Assembly (NCBI GenBank): GCA_030762895.1
Contig: CM061064.1
Coordinates: forward strand, 236,126,586-236,190,585
Origin: Sophora flavescens
Lineage: Eukaryota > Streptophyta > Magnoliopsida > Fabales > Fabaceae
DNA length: 64,000 nucleotides
Direction of reading: 5' to 3'
Notes under the pieces: generated by a model
Told to the model about the DNA's origin: nothing
Database searches by the model: none
Seen by the model: the letters and a program-made list of their open reading frames with translations, nothing else
In this document: piece by piece, positions 35,235 through 46,570 of the stretch
Layout of the letters: every line of letters starts with the position of its first letter
How positions within the stretch are numbered: position 1 is the first letter of the stretch
Made by a program: the position numbers and the translations under genes

Positions 35235-38051
35235 TTAATCCGGAAGGTCTTGCTTGCCATGCCATGCCTCAATCCGTTTCCTGTAGGCTCTTGCCCTTTC
35301 ATATGCTCGCATGCTGTTCCCGGACAACTCATTTAAGTCCAGCATCCTTCTATAATCAGCACGAACTCTCCACCCCGTGATGGTCCTTTTTGGGATCAAC
35401 TCATTGTCTGCATTGACCACCTTGGTTGTGACACCTTTCAACTTCGGTGCTTTACCATTCTTTTTCATGCCTTTGTTGCTGAGCTCCTTATTTGCACATT
35501 CTTCCCCTGGGAGACTCGGTAAGGCTTCCATGTCTTTCAACCACTCGAGATAGACCTCATCCCCCAAATGGTCTTTTTCCTCACTGTCCCCATCATGGGA
35601 TTTTACCGACACTTTTGCAAGTGAAGAACCATGGGCTTCTCGAGCTGCCTTTGCCTTGACAGTTGGATCCACCATATCCACTCGATACACTTCCGTCCTC
35701 TCTGCAGGGTGCTTCATTGCTTCAAAGGGATTGAAGACTACCTCATCATCTTGCACCCTTAGAGTGAGTTTCCCTTGTCGCACATCTATCAAGGCACCCC
35801 CAGTGGCCAAGAAGGGCCTACCCAATATGAGAGGGACCTCGGCGTCTTCATCAATATCAAGCACTACAAAGTCCGCCGGAAATATGAGCTTGTCCACTTT
35901 TACTAACAAGTCTTCGACCACCCCATAAGGATATTTTATAGAGCGATCGGCTAGTTGGAGCGACATCCGTGTATCCTTGAATTCTTTGATCCCCAACCTC
36001 TTCATCATAGAGAGGGGCATCAAGTTGATGCTTTCCCCTAGATCACATAATGCCTTCCCTACAGTCATCCCCCCAATGGTGCATGGTATCGAAAAAGAAC
36101 CGGGATCCTTCAACTTTGGAGGTAGTTTTCTTTGAAGAATGGCACTACACTCCTCGGTCAAAGCAACCGTTTCCTCATCCACTATTCTCCGCTTCTTGGT
36201 GAGAAGTTCCTTCATAAACTGGGCATATGATGGCATCTGTTCCAAGGCTTCCGCAAATGGAATGTTAATCTGAAGTTTGCGGAAGACATCAAGGAATTTG
36301 TTGAACTGCTTATCCTGTTGAGGCTTCTTCAATCTTTCAGGATACGGTACCTTCATGTAGGGCGGGAGGTCTTGGGGTTCAACCCACTTCTTCTTTCGGA
36401 ACTCTTCATCCACAAGCTTCAGCCTTCCCCCTTGCTCTGGTGCCTTGTCACTTGCCAACTTCTCTTTCTCAGGTTGCTCTTCCTCAACATATGGTTGTTC
36501 CGGGGCCTTATCTTCCTAAGAACTAGTTGCACCCCTGTTAGATCCCAACACTTTACCGCTCCTGATTGTTATGGCATTGCAATGGTTCTTAGGGTTGTTC
36601 TCGGTATCACTTGGGAAAGTGCCTGGGAGACGCTCATTTAGTTGCTTCGCGAGCTGAGCTATCTGCGTCTCAATATTCTGAATTGCCGACCCTGTATGAG
36701 TCACCAACTTGTCAATGGCAGCGTTCGTGTTGATTGACGATTTCTCTACTGCTGCACTTATCCTCTCAAAAGCCAGCTCCCACGGTTGTCTTCCACTATC
36801 TGTTAGTTGCAACTGATTAGGCCCTTGAAGAGCCTGCTGAGTATTACGCTGCTGGATTCCAATGTTTGGCCTCAGACCCTGTGGAGGTTGTTGCCAATTC
36901 TGTTGAGGATGTTGTTGACCGGCTAGACCACCATTAGCATCACTCCAAGCGAAACCCGGATGGTCTCTCCTCATATACCCCCTATTCTGATTCTGACTGT
37001 AGTCATTACATGCATTCCTCTGATAGTTATTCTGGGGCACAGTGTCATAGAAGTTGTGGCATGAGTCCACATGTTCCTGAGAGAAGTTGAACGGGCAGCT
37101 CCGAGTGTCATGATCTCCATTACAATTTTCACAACCCGGAGGCATTCCCTCGTGTATCGCATTAACTTTCTTGTTCCCAGACAAAGCCTCAATCTGCATC
37201 TTCAACAATCTGTTTTGCTCAAGAATGGCCTCCATTGTCCCAGAACTGATTCCACTTGAGGTTTCCCTTCCACGATTATAATCATTATATGACATCTTTT
37301 CCAATAATGCCCATTCGTCCTCAGCCGATAAGTATGAAAAAGAACCGCCAGCTGCGGCATCATAGTTCATCTGATAGCGTCCCCTCAACCCATTAAAGAA
37401 ATGATGAACCTTGGAGACCGGGTCAAAGAACGCTGAAAGGAATCTTCTCAATAACCCATTGTACCTCTCCCAAGCTTCATTATAGGTTTCATCTTCTGTC
37501 TGCCAGAAAGATGTAACGACTATTCTTGCTTGTGCCGCTTTCTGAGGAGGAAAATATTTGGTTAGGAACTTTTGTGCCATTTGCTCCCAAGTTCTGATGC
37601 TGTTCCTATCCAAGCTGTCAACCCAATCGCGAGCGACATCCCTAAGAGAGAGAGGGAAAAGCCGCAAGCGAAACTCATCTTGTGAGACTCCTCTTGTCTT
37701 CTGTAAGTCACAAGCTTCAAGGAAGCGAGTGATGTGTCTATGAGGGTCCTGTTTGCCACTCCCATCAAACTGATTCTCATGGATCTGGAATGTGACACAT
37801 CCCTCCACTTTGAAGGAGTCTGTATTCAGGTTGCCCCTCACAATAGAAGAATCACAATCTCCCAAGCTGGGTAGATCGTACTCGAAGAGAGGCTTGTAAC
37901 GAGGAGGAGGAGGAGGGTTTTCTTCGGCCATGTCCTCAAGATTAATCGCTTCAAGCCTCTTTCTTTCTCTGACTTCCTTGCTTAAGCGCTTCTCAGTCTT
38001 GGTGATCTCTGAATCAAATAGCAGGTCCTCTTGTGAAATGGTACCTCGCAT
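35235..38051 (-). CDS. Gag-protease polyprotein of the TR-GAG element, one in-frame TAG
   Basis: Gag would build the particle and protease would cut it. The first ATG of the frame (38051) gives a 511-residue Gag. The N terminus has PPPPPRYKPLFEYDLPS; the capsid core spans about 85-260 (HRHITRFLEACDLQK, WEQMAQKFLTKYFPPQKAA, FFNGLRGRYQ). A knuckle CENCNGDHDTRSC and a Q/N-rich stretch follow, then the Athila-type border NAITIRSGKVL. A TAG at 36516-36518 interrupts; the same frame continues (EDKAPEQPYVEEEQPEK) into an aspartic protease with CDLGESINLMP (Glu where Ala is usual) and VPLILGRPFLATG. The last about 60 residues read LIPKRTITGWRVRADYRR, like the start of RT, then LNELSGNSMRAYERARAYRK, like the region after integrase. 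Everything between is gone. Confidence 0.85.
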
Positions 38052-38192
38052 ACAAAAACACGGCAAAACCAAGTGGAATCAAAGAAGTAGAGAGAAATAA
38101 TAAGGAAATAACAGAAAAATAAAAATAAAAATAAAATCAACTTAACCAATCAATCAAATTTCCTAAAAATTAGGAAAATTGGTTGTGCCAAT

Positions 38193-38209
38193 CCCCGGCA
38201 ACGGCGCCA
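38193..38209 (-). other. Primer-binding site, tRNA-Asp, TR-GAG element
   Basis: On the minus strand TGGCGCCGTTGCCGGGG lies 6 nt downstream of the LTR end. It matches the complement of the 3' end of plant tRNA-Asp including CCA. Athila/Tat elements commonly use this primer. Confidence 0.9.
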
Positions 38210-38215
38210 AAAACT

Positions 38216-39756
38216 TGTTGAGTCACCGGCAAGTGTACCGGGTCGTCGCAAGTAATAAAATAAACACGGTAAGTAATTATCGAGCTCGAACTCAGGGATT
38301 GGGCTACCAATTCAACCAATTCGTGAGAAATCTGATAAGTTGGTCAAGTGAGGGAAAGTGGTTGAGAGAGAGAGATTAATATCGTAATTCAAATAAGAAG
38401 TCAAATAAAGCTAAGGTTTTAAACTCAAATTAAAATATCCAAGGTCTCAAATCCACCTACCCAATCATGTATAGTACCCAAGTGATGATGAATTCCTCCC
38501 TAAGTTCAATTACAATGTCAACCGGGACCCCCAATTTCTCCTATATCCACTGTCGTGCTCAATAGGATGTATTCAACGATTGGATTAATTACTTAATAGG
38601 TCTCATAATCCTAATCTCGATTTCTATTAATTCTTGTTCCCTTTAAGGTTGTACTAATCTCCTAAATCCACTGTCGTGCTCATTATTCAATTAGTGATTC
38701 CAATCCAAGTTCTAAAACACGAATCGCCGATCGGCCTCAACACGTTTAACTAGTCAATCACGCAACACATATTATCAACGCATTCAAATCAGAATTGGAA
38801 AACATTCATTGAGAGAATGGGAGAAAAACATACATCACATTAACACTATACCGCCATGGGCGGCTTCATTGATCCCTCGGACGAGGGGATTAGTTCCTCA
38901 TGCCCGTGACGACGCACAAACAATCCGACATAATCTCCATAATAAAATAAAATAAGAAAAAGGGAGACGCAACTCCAGAAGAAACAAGGATTCGTAACTA
39001 CTGATCTAAAACAAGTGGAAAAACTTGGATCCCTAATCTGATATGAAACAGCCTATAAATAGGGATTCTGGTTCTCGGCCGCTCGCGGGGCGAACCATCT
39101 TTCGCAAGGCGAACATTAGTTTTGGCGCGCTTTCAATTTTGGATTCTCGCGAGGCGAGAGTGTATTTGCGGGGCGAGCCTTCCAACTTCAATTTGTCACA
39201 GCCGTGACCTTCATCACGGCCGTGACCTTCATCACGGCTAGGACGTGATGGTCTCTGTCTTCCAGGGTCTTCAAACTCTCGCGGGGCGAGCTTCCTTTCG
39301 TGGGGCGAGACTTCAAACCTTAATCTGTCACAGCCGTTACCTTCATCACGGCTAGGCCGTGATGGTCTCTGTCTTGCAGGTCTTCATGATTCGCGAGGCG
39401 AGGATATTCTCGCGGGGCAAGACAGAATTGGTGACGTTGCTACTTAGCTGATCTTCAGACTCACGGGGCGAGCATACACTCGCGGGGCGAGCATCTCCAG
39501 AATGGCAATTTCCACTATTTCTTGACTTTCCTTGACTCCCGGAGCTTCACTTCTAACCTGAAACAATAAAAAGACACAAAAAGCGTAATTCTACTCAAAA
39601 TAGACTAAAAACTACTAAAAATACCTAGAACGAGTAAAAGTCTACTTAGGAACAAAACAAGGCCAAATTTGGGCAAAAACGAGATTGAACTCGAATAATT
39701 TGCACAAAAACCACAGTCCATCTAGTTATAAAACTAGATAAGCCAAAGGCTTATCA
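38216..39756 (-). repeat. TR-GAG element 5' LTR (1541 bp)
   Basis: Partner of 31893-33398, same ends. It has two extra segments: an 18-bp repeat (CGTGACCTTCATCACGGC) near 39206-39223 and a 19-bp repeat (CTTCCTTTCGTGGGGCGAG) near 39289-39307. The palindromic word cluster spans 39081-39491. Confidence 0.92.
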
Positions 39757-40495
39757 ATAGCTGCAATAGTTTTTTGAGTAGTTATTGCACAAGTGACTCT
39801 GTACATAACTGGAATAGTTGTTTGAGTGGTTATGTATTTGTGTACAACTGCAATAGCTATTTGAGTGGTTGTCACAGAGGGGTCGTGTGAACAGTTGCAA
39901 TAGCTATTTGAGCAATGGTCACATGAGGTTGAGGTGGACTATCCGACAATGTAACTCTATACATAACTGCTATAACTGTTTGAGTGGTTATGTATCTGTG
40001 TACAATTGCAATAGCTGTTTGAGTGGTTGTATCAGAAAATCATGTGAACAGTTGTAATAGCTGTTTGAACAATGGTCACATGAGATTGAGATGAATGTGT
40101 TTGAGTCTGATCCGCCCATTTGAAAGAAGTTGGGATCTCCGGAGATTAGGTATCAAAATAGAGCCTGAATATTGAAGTGTCATGTATTTTTATAAAATGA
40201 TGATGCATGTCGGGTATGAAACCCTTTGGATAAAATTATCCTACTGCTTGGATAATTTTTGTATGCTGTGAATATATGGTATATGTTGTTTGTGTGTCGT
40301 GCGTGGGGTTGTCTTATCAAAACTCATATATTGGTAACTCACCCTTTCAATATATTTGTTTTTCTGGTGTTGCTGTTGTGCCTTGGTACATGAGAGCAGA
40401 TGATGCAGAGGATTTTCCGTCCACTTGAGGAGCTTAGCTCCGATCCTTGAAGAGGTCGGTGATATGGGTAAGGACCATGAAGGTCTTTCCAATGA

Positions 40496-40985
40496 AAGTA
40501 ATCAATAATAACTTCCAGTTAATGTTCCCATCCTTAGTTTTCAACAGTCTTTTCTTTCCCTTCCACCAGAATTCTTCTCCTTCGGTTAACGTGAAGTCAG
40601 CATAGGTCACTTTCTTCTCCTCGCTGCAGCACATAGTAGCAAATATCTTTTCGATCTCTTGTATCCACCATTCCGCCTTCTCTGGGTCATACTCTCCTCG
40701 GAATTGTCGTGGCTTTCCGTTCATAAAATTAGTCAATCCGGCATCTTCAGCTGCTACCGCCCTTCTCTGATTCTTAGATTCTAGCTGCTTTATGTTCATC
40801 TGCAGCATCACAGCATTCTGCTGGGTTTGCAATAGCATAGCAGCAGCTAGGGTTTCTTTTGCATTTGGAGTCGAAGATGATCCTCCTCCATTCTCAGTAT
40901 TGTCGGCATTACCATTGACAGCTCCAATAATCCTTTCTAGAGTTCCGTCACCACTGTTAGTTGGACGTTCTCTTCCGTGAGCCAT
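40496..40985 (-). pseudogene. Partial Gag of element D
   Basis: Starts MAHGRERPTN (ATG at 40985-40983). A Gly/Asn/Ser-rich N terminus and a Gln-rich segment are followed by the gag core (FRGEYDPEKAEWWIQEIEKIF, first 20 residues or fewer conserved, then EEFWWKGKKRL, INWKLL). The frame then runs into LTR B sequence and is meaningless after INWKLL. It would have been a Tekay-like Gag of which only about 160 residues remain. Confidence 0.75.
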
Positions 40986-41936
40986 GATTCTGTTAAAAGA
41001 AATCATCCGCTCTTATTAGTATGACATATAATACTACATAGACAAGTATATAAATACCATATGCCATACTAATATTAACCTCTCACATCAGATTCAGACA
41101 CACTACCCAAATTCTAAGCATAGTCAAAATCCAATGTGGATTCAACTAGACACAGCCAGTAACTACATCCTAAACCTCGCAGCCCTTGATTCTGATCGGA
41201 CATAACCCCACAGTCTGTTATAGAACCAAACTGCTTTGATACGAAATGAGACACCCCGTTGTGCCCCGGTGTTTTATTAGATTAATATCCTTCTTAATTC
41301 ATTTCTTAATCATGCGCTTAGCGTGAAAAATACGTAAAAAATTAAAAACTTATATAATAATCATATAACTTCTGAAAAATTAAAACACACCAACGGTAAC
41401 ATATATAAATACACACCTATTTGTTCATTACAATACCAAAACACTGTTGAGGGTATCCTCTCTGTAGGATCCCTCACAAGCATAAACTTAAAAACAGACA
41501 TACTTAGCGGAAATATAAAATACTCCTTAGACTCACTGGCCGTAATGTCTATACTCTAATCATCATGGATCACAGCACGACCTCCAGCCTCTGGTTCGTA
41601 AGGAGTTCCATCCAACTCCTCAGCAACCTCCGTTTCATAGAGTTCCGTCCAGCTCCTCAGCAGTGTAATCCTCCATAGGGTCTTTTAATGTAAGTAAAGT
41701 AACCCACAAAAATACAGAAATATAAGGGATAAGAAGCAGTTATATCATCAAAAAGCGGAAAAGAGTAATAGTAAATTATACAGTAATTGTCACAGACAAT
41801 CATCACACCTAACTAACAAATCATCCTCAAGTTAATATATAATCCTCTAACCTCAATCTCATGCTACTCAAAGACATCATAGTTGCACACCTATTTCTAA
41901 GGTGGAAGTGATCTCGTGAGAACTCTTGATTTTACA

Positions 41937-42162
41937 TTTATTATATTACCAATACATGGTGTATTATATTACCAATACATAGATGTATTTTACGTCTATT
42001 ATATTACCAATACATGGTGTATTATATTACCAATACACAGATGTGTTTTACGTGTCTTATATTACCAATACACGGTGTATTATATTACCAATACACACAT
42101 GTCCTTCTGTATTATATTACCAATACACTTTTGTTCTTGTGTATTATATTACCAATACACGA
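41937..42162. repeat. Minisatellite with eight TATATTACCAATACAC boxes in LTR D
   Basis: Eight copies of TATATTACCAATACAY occur at intervals of about 25-38 bp. Most are flanked by GTGTATTA, so GTGTATT and AATACAC can pair. The related solo LTR has only two boxes (about 56820-56885). Confidence 0.85.
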
Positions 42163-42462
42163 TTGTGGACAACAACACCTATACTTGAATCTCACCAACC
42201 TGTTTTAACAACATCCTAGTGCCTTAACCTTCCATTAGAACTTGACACATATATTCTATGCCATAACACTTCTTTAACATACATCATCTAGGTTAGGCAC
42301 TTCTAAATCATCATTATCCTCACACTCAAAACAATCATCTCCTAGACAACATATATATCTTTGCTTAAAAATCCACTAAGCATAATAATAACAACCAGGA
42401 AGATCATGCATAATATAACATTAGAAAATATTCAAATCTAGTAAACTATAAAGCCAGACTCT

Positions 42463-42573
42463 GTCACGGCCTGGCCGTGATAGCCATCACGGCCGTGACA
42501 GGCATCAAAAGCAAGCATTTCTACAACACAACCTGTCACGGCCTGGCCATGACAGCCATCACGACCGTGACAG
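42463..42573. repeat. Two CACGGC/GCCGTG palindrome pairs in LTR D
   Basis: GTCACGGCCTGGCCGTGATA with CCATCACGGCCGTGACAGG at 42463-42502, repeated in mutated form at 42534-42573. The same words occur in the TR-GAG LTRs and in the CACTA leader. Confidence 0.85.
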
Positions 42574-44772
42574 ACAAACAACCTCCTCAATATCATTAAA
42601 TATTCAAACACCAAAAACAATACGTCACATGTAGATGGAATACCTCAACCAGCATATCACAGTAAATTCAATAACATAAATTCAAACATCATCAAATACC
42701 TATAATCAACCTAATATCGATAAACCTACAATCCCCGAATCAACATTGGTTTTAAAGAAACAGTTTCCAATGTGATTTTGGTCTTGTCGATTACTCGACT
42801 TCTAGTAGGGTTTAGGTCGCCCTACACAATTATCATATAATCTACTACTTATCGATTCCGACGATAGGTTAATTCTTTCCAACACCTGAGCTAACACCGG
42901 ATTCACGATCTTCCCGATCTTCGTAACTACGTCATGAATATCTGATATCCTTCAACCAACATCACATAACAACGATTAATCAAACAATTCCCATTAGGTT
43001 CACTTTAATACTAGGTTCGGCCTCTAATTCAAAATGAGGCTAGGATTATTTTCTCACTCTAATCTTTTGGATTTTAGGTGCTTAGGTCTTAGATAACTAG
43101 AATAAATTGTTAGAAGTTGAAAATATGAAACAAAATCCTCTAACCTCTAAGGTTAGGGTTTAGGCCTTGAACATAAAAAATAGGTTAAAAAATTTATTTG
43201 GATTCAAACCCTTGGATCATAAAAGTTTAAGTATCTAAAAGCATAAAAACCATAATCTTAACTCATCAAACACTTTTAAATATTTTTACATAATCTTTGA
43301 AGAAATAGATCTAAGACTTGAAATAGATAAAACTTGATGAAACTTAAGATTAGTTGAGGATTAGGAACATAGAAACCCTAAATAGTTTAGATCTAACCTC
43401 ATTTAAGTTAAAAATTGAACAAAACCTCCTTTGTCCATCTAGACATAGGTTCGGCCCTGTTTAGATCTATAGGAAGGAAAACGATTTTGCTCACATGCTA
43501 TTAGATGATGAAAATAGAGATCATAACTAGATCATAGAAATTGGTTTCACATTTTTAGGATTTTTCTACAATTTTCTAGAGATTTTAGAAGTTATGGATC
43601 TAAGAATGATAAATGGAAGAAAATGACATTAACTCAACAAATAAGTGAATGAAATAACATAGATGAGTAGGATAAATAAATGTTGCACTTGAAGCTTGAA
43701 GAAAAAGGAGGAAGAGGATGAGCTCTTGAAGAAATCCAATGAAGTTTGAAGTAAGAAAATGAGGTTTTTGAGAGTGTAAACCATGAATGAAGAAAATGAA
43801 TGAATATATAGAGATGGGAGAGAGAGATAGAGGCGTGTGGGAGAAGGAGAGGAGAGAACTTGGAGGCCAAGTTTGGGTTAGGACATGTTTGGTTGGTTAG
43901 GAGAAAGATTAATAGGTTTTAGGATTAAAATACTATTACTTTCCAAAACATCATGATTACTTTCTTGGATGTGATATGTGACTTTAGTCCATCAAGTTAC
44001 TGCAGTCACCTCAGCTCTCCATTCTCCTCCATTGTTTACCCGATTAAAGTTTCCGATCGTAATCCTCGAAGTTTTTACCCGGATAAAATATTATATTTTA
44101 ATTCCAAACGTAAAATTTCCAAAATTGGTAAAATCATTGGAAACACGACAGAAACACTAACCATTTCGTTCACGGGTCAAAATTAGGTTTCCTGCTCAGT
44201 AAACTTTTACTGTCAGTGAAAACGCAGACCGGGTTTCGTCTGAATTTTCAACCCAAAATTTTACGGTAACCTTCTACCATAAAGTAGACAATGAATATGA
44301 TTTTATTTTATTCAAAAACACTTTCTAACTTCCAGATTAAAATATAATTAATTATATTTTAACCGGTTGAACAACATAATTAAAATCAGGCTGTTACATT
44401 GTCTAGAGTGACCAGCTTAGGTTTTTCTTGTGGTGTGTGTGTTGTCAGAAAGTCGGTAAATGTAGTCTTGAGACCTTTTATATGGTTTAGTGTTCAGTTG
44501 GGAGTCATAAAATACTTTCAAGAAAAAAGTGTATGCTGGAAAGATTTAATTTTGAATATAATAGATTTTTATGTGTTGATGAGTATTATATAATGCTATC
44601 GTTGTAATATGAGTGGTAAAATTTCAAAGTGTTCCGCCGAAGAAAGAAATTTTACCCCCATTTTCGGATTTATACAAAATTATAAGTCTTATTTTCCGAA
44701 AGAAACCAGCAAATACCTTTTTAATTTTATTTCTTCACGTGTTCACAAAGTAATGCCCAAGAGGGTGTTACA

Positions 44773-45053
44773 CTTAAGTTCAATTTTCTGTTTTGGAAAT
44801 TGAAACTTAATTATTAAAAGTTATATGCCTTGGCGGCTTTATTATGAATGTGATTATCTCTTTGTGTGATGATGTACGATGTGCTTTTAATGTTTTAGCC
44901 TGTGTATCATGTTTCTAGAGCTTTCCGTTAAAGAAAAATTTTACACCCAAGTTTTTTGACTTAAATAAAATAATTTTCCGAAAGCAACTAATAGATATAA
45001 TTTTAAATTTATTTCTACACGTATTATGAAGTGGTGCCCAATGGGGTCTCACA
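44773..45053 (+). mobile_element. 3' end of an LTR of family E
   Basis: Matches 7331-7613 over its whole length (CTTAAGTTYAATTTTCTGTT to TATTATGAAGTRRTGCCCAA). It ends GGGGTCTCACA, slightly altered from GGGGTGTTACA. Its 5' part is absent because element B sits directly against it. Confidence 0.75.
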
Positions 45054-46570
45054 ACCATTCTGAGTTTTTTTGCTTTGATATGGATAAGATTTGATGAAGG
45101 TGGAATAATTGATGGCATCAAGGTATACTGTTTCCTCAAGTACTTTTTTCTATTTTAGTTTGCATTATTGAGTTTTTATTTTTTTTTTCCCTTATATATT
45201 TATTTTGGTGCGGGGGGTTATTAAACTTCGTTGGACTTTAATTTGGTTTTTTTAATATATATTTTTGTCTTTGTGCTTTACTTCAGGTGGACAAGGAGAA
45301 AATAAGTGCTTTGAAGATGCATATCTTGAAATGAAGGAGCGGGTTACGGCCAAAATATAACATTTGGAGAAATTTTGTGTTTCAATTTGACATTGAATGT
45401 TGAAGACTTGAAGTTATGATGAAAACTGAGATACATGTGATCACAAGCAAAGAATCATATACTTTAGGATAATGTTTACTTACATTGTAAATCGGCTGAT
45501 TTGATCCTCCATCCATCTCATAAAAAGTTTGGAAATGGTTCTATGCAGTGGAAGGTTCCTCATCTAAAACTAAGTTTTCTTCTAAAACGAGAAAATAAGT
45601 TTGCATGTACCTTTTACTTAAGTTCCAATGACATAGGTGTGAAGCTACCTTAGTATTAGATAGTGTATTGCAACTTGGTGGTTTCTTTGTGTGGTCTGCT
45701 ACTCCTGTTTTCCAGAAGCTACCTAAAGATGTTAATGATAGATGATAACTAGACTATCATATGCCTCTTTTAAGCATTTTAATTTAATGTAGGTATTGGT
45801 ATATTAATTATGGCAACACATGAATTTATTTGCATAAGTGAAGGTACTTGCAAAATCAATGTGTTGGGAATTTGTCTCTATCACCAAGGACAATCTTAAT
45901 GCAGTCGGTATAGCTGTATACAAGAAGCTAACATCTAATGAGTGTTGTGATTTTTATTTTATTTTTTCAGTTTGTAAAGGCAAACACAAAACTTACTAGC
46001 AAGGAAATTACTACTTATGGATTTTGTATAGCTTCTATTTGGTGTGTAACAGAGGTAACCTACTGCACGATGATATCACCATTGTGAAACTCAATCGTCG
46101 ATTTTCTCTATTTGACTGGATCCTGGAAGTTGAAACTTATTTCCTTACAACTATTACATTGTTAATAAATATTGTGTCTATGCTACTCCATTTTATGAAT
46201 TAGTAATATCACGATAAAAAAAGAAATGAATATAGTATAGTGTAGAAATATTTTTTTATCTAAAATCGAATATATTGTGACATGCTCTTTCTTAACTGCA
46301 AATATTTTTGGGCTATAAATGTTTAATTTTATATTATAGTGTAAAAGCAATAAGCGATTTTTGTCACAAAAAAGAGAGAGAAAAAAATGCCATTAGTGTA
46401 TTACTGTTAATTCTTTGAAAAGTTGTCATCTTTGATTATATACTTTTACAATGTCCATGTGTTTTTTCTAATAAAAATTTGAATAAAAAATAAATTTAAT
46501 TCTCACTCATTTAATGAGTTTTCCATTTAATGAAAATTACCCGTGCATTTGCACGAGTCCATAACACTAG
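45054..46570 (+). other. Right part of the Helitron with exon-like remnants
   Basis: No long frame. An exon-like end IRFDEGGIIDGIK|GTATAC lies near 45075-45122. A further block after TACTTCAG (about 45288) reads GQGENKCFEDAYLEMKERVT and ends in TAA near 45359. The rest is AT-rich with nothing recognised until the terminal hairpin. It may be the 3' end of the same captured gene as 1159-2450; this is not shown. Confidence 0.4.
46542..46570 (+). other. Helitron 3' terminus (hairpin and CTAG)
   Basis: Inverted repeat CGTGCA/TGCACG at 46542-46555, then 11 nt, then CTAG followed by T. This is the standard Helitron 3' signature. Confidence 0.75.

Larger units (their letters stand above)
31893..39756 (-). 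mobile_element. Complete non-autonomous gag-protease retroelement (TR-GAG type, Tat/Athila-related)
   Basis: Flanked by a perfect 5-bp target duplication ATAGC (31888-31892 and 39757-39761). LTRs of 1506 and 1541 bp begin TGATAAGCC and end ACTCAACA on the minus strand. A tRNA-Asp primer site, gag, protease and a polypurine tract are all on the minus strand. The 4.8-kb interior has no RT, RNase H or integrase, so it would depend on a helper. Gag and protease type, and the tRNA-Asp primer, place it with Athila/Tat gypsy elements. Non-autonomous elements that keep gag are known as TR-GAG. Confidence 0.92.
40496..44398 (-). mobile_element. Element D: minus-strand gypsy fragment (5' LTR, leader and partial gag)
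   Basis: On the minus strand it starts TGTAACAGCCTGATTTTAAT at 44398 and the LTR ends GGGGTGTCTCA at 41247, followed by CGTATCAAAGCAG, a worn tRNA-Met-type primer site, a leader and gag. The element is cut off inside gag at about 40496, where LTR B resumes. LTR B reads through the junctions (CCAATGA ... TTGTCTAGAG) with no target duplication, so the insertion or a later deletion was not a standard integration. Confidence 0.8.
41247..44398 (-). repeat. LTR of element D (3152 bp)
   Basis: Same family as the solo LTR at 55914-58744: both have TGAGACACCCCGTTGTGCCC at the plus-strand left end, the TGTTGAGGGTATCCTCTC block and a TGTTACA right end. The conserved LTR module lies at about 44165-44257 (reverse). 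Confidence 0.85.
28178..44772 (+). mobile_element. Element B LTR (about 4.8 kb), interrupted by two later insertions
   Basis: Starts TGTAACACCCCGATTTTCGC after a polypurine tract and ends AGAGGGTGTTACA at 44772. The LTR pieces are 28178-31892, 39762-40495 and 44399-44772; they are collinear with the other LTR fragments of the window. It carries the conserved LTR module at about 28337-28425 and, around 39760-40090, loose repeats of CTGCAATAGCTGTTTGAGTGG. It stands immediately before LTR E sequence (44773), so element B itself inserted into a family E LTR. It has no coding content of its own. Confidence 0.75.
268..46570 (+). mobile_element. Helitron (non-autonomous, gutted by nested retroelements)
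   Basis: The 5' end TCTATATCTATACTAATTAA at 268 follows an A. The 3' end carries a hairpin (42-55 of the 46.5 kb block, arms CGTGCA/TGCACG), then 11 nt, then CTAG at 46567-46570, followed by T. This fits the Helitron rule of insertion between A and T with TC...CTRR ends. No Rep/helicase is seen, so the element would be non-autonomous. Removing the retroelement nest (about 2475-45053) leaves about 3.7 kb carrying exon-like pieces with splice-like junctions, a common makeup for gene-capturing plant Helitrons. Pairing of these two ends is inferred; they could come from different copies. Confidence 0.5.

Noticed and set aside
41916..42219. Three overlapping frames rich in YYITNT
   Set aside because: By-product of the TATATTACCAATACAC array; all three frames stay open because the repeat lacks stops.
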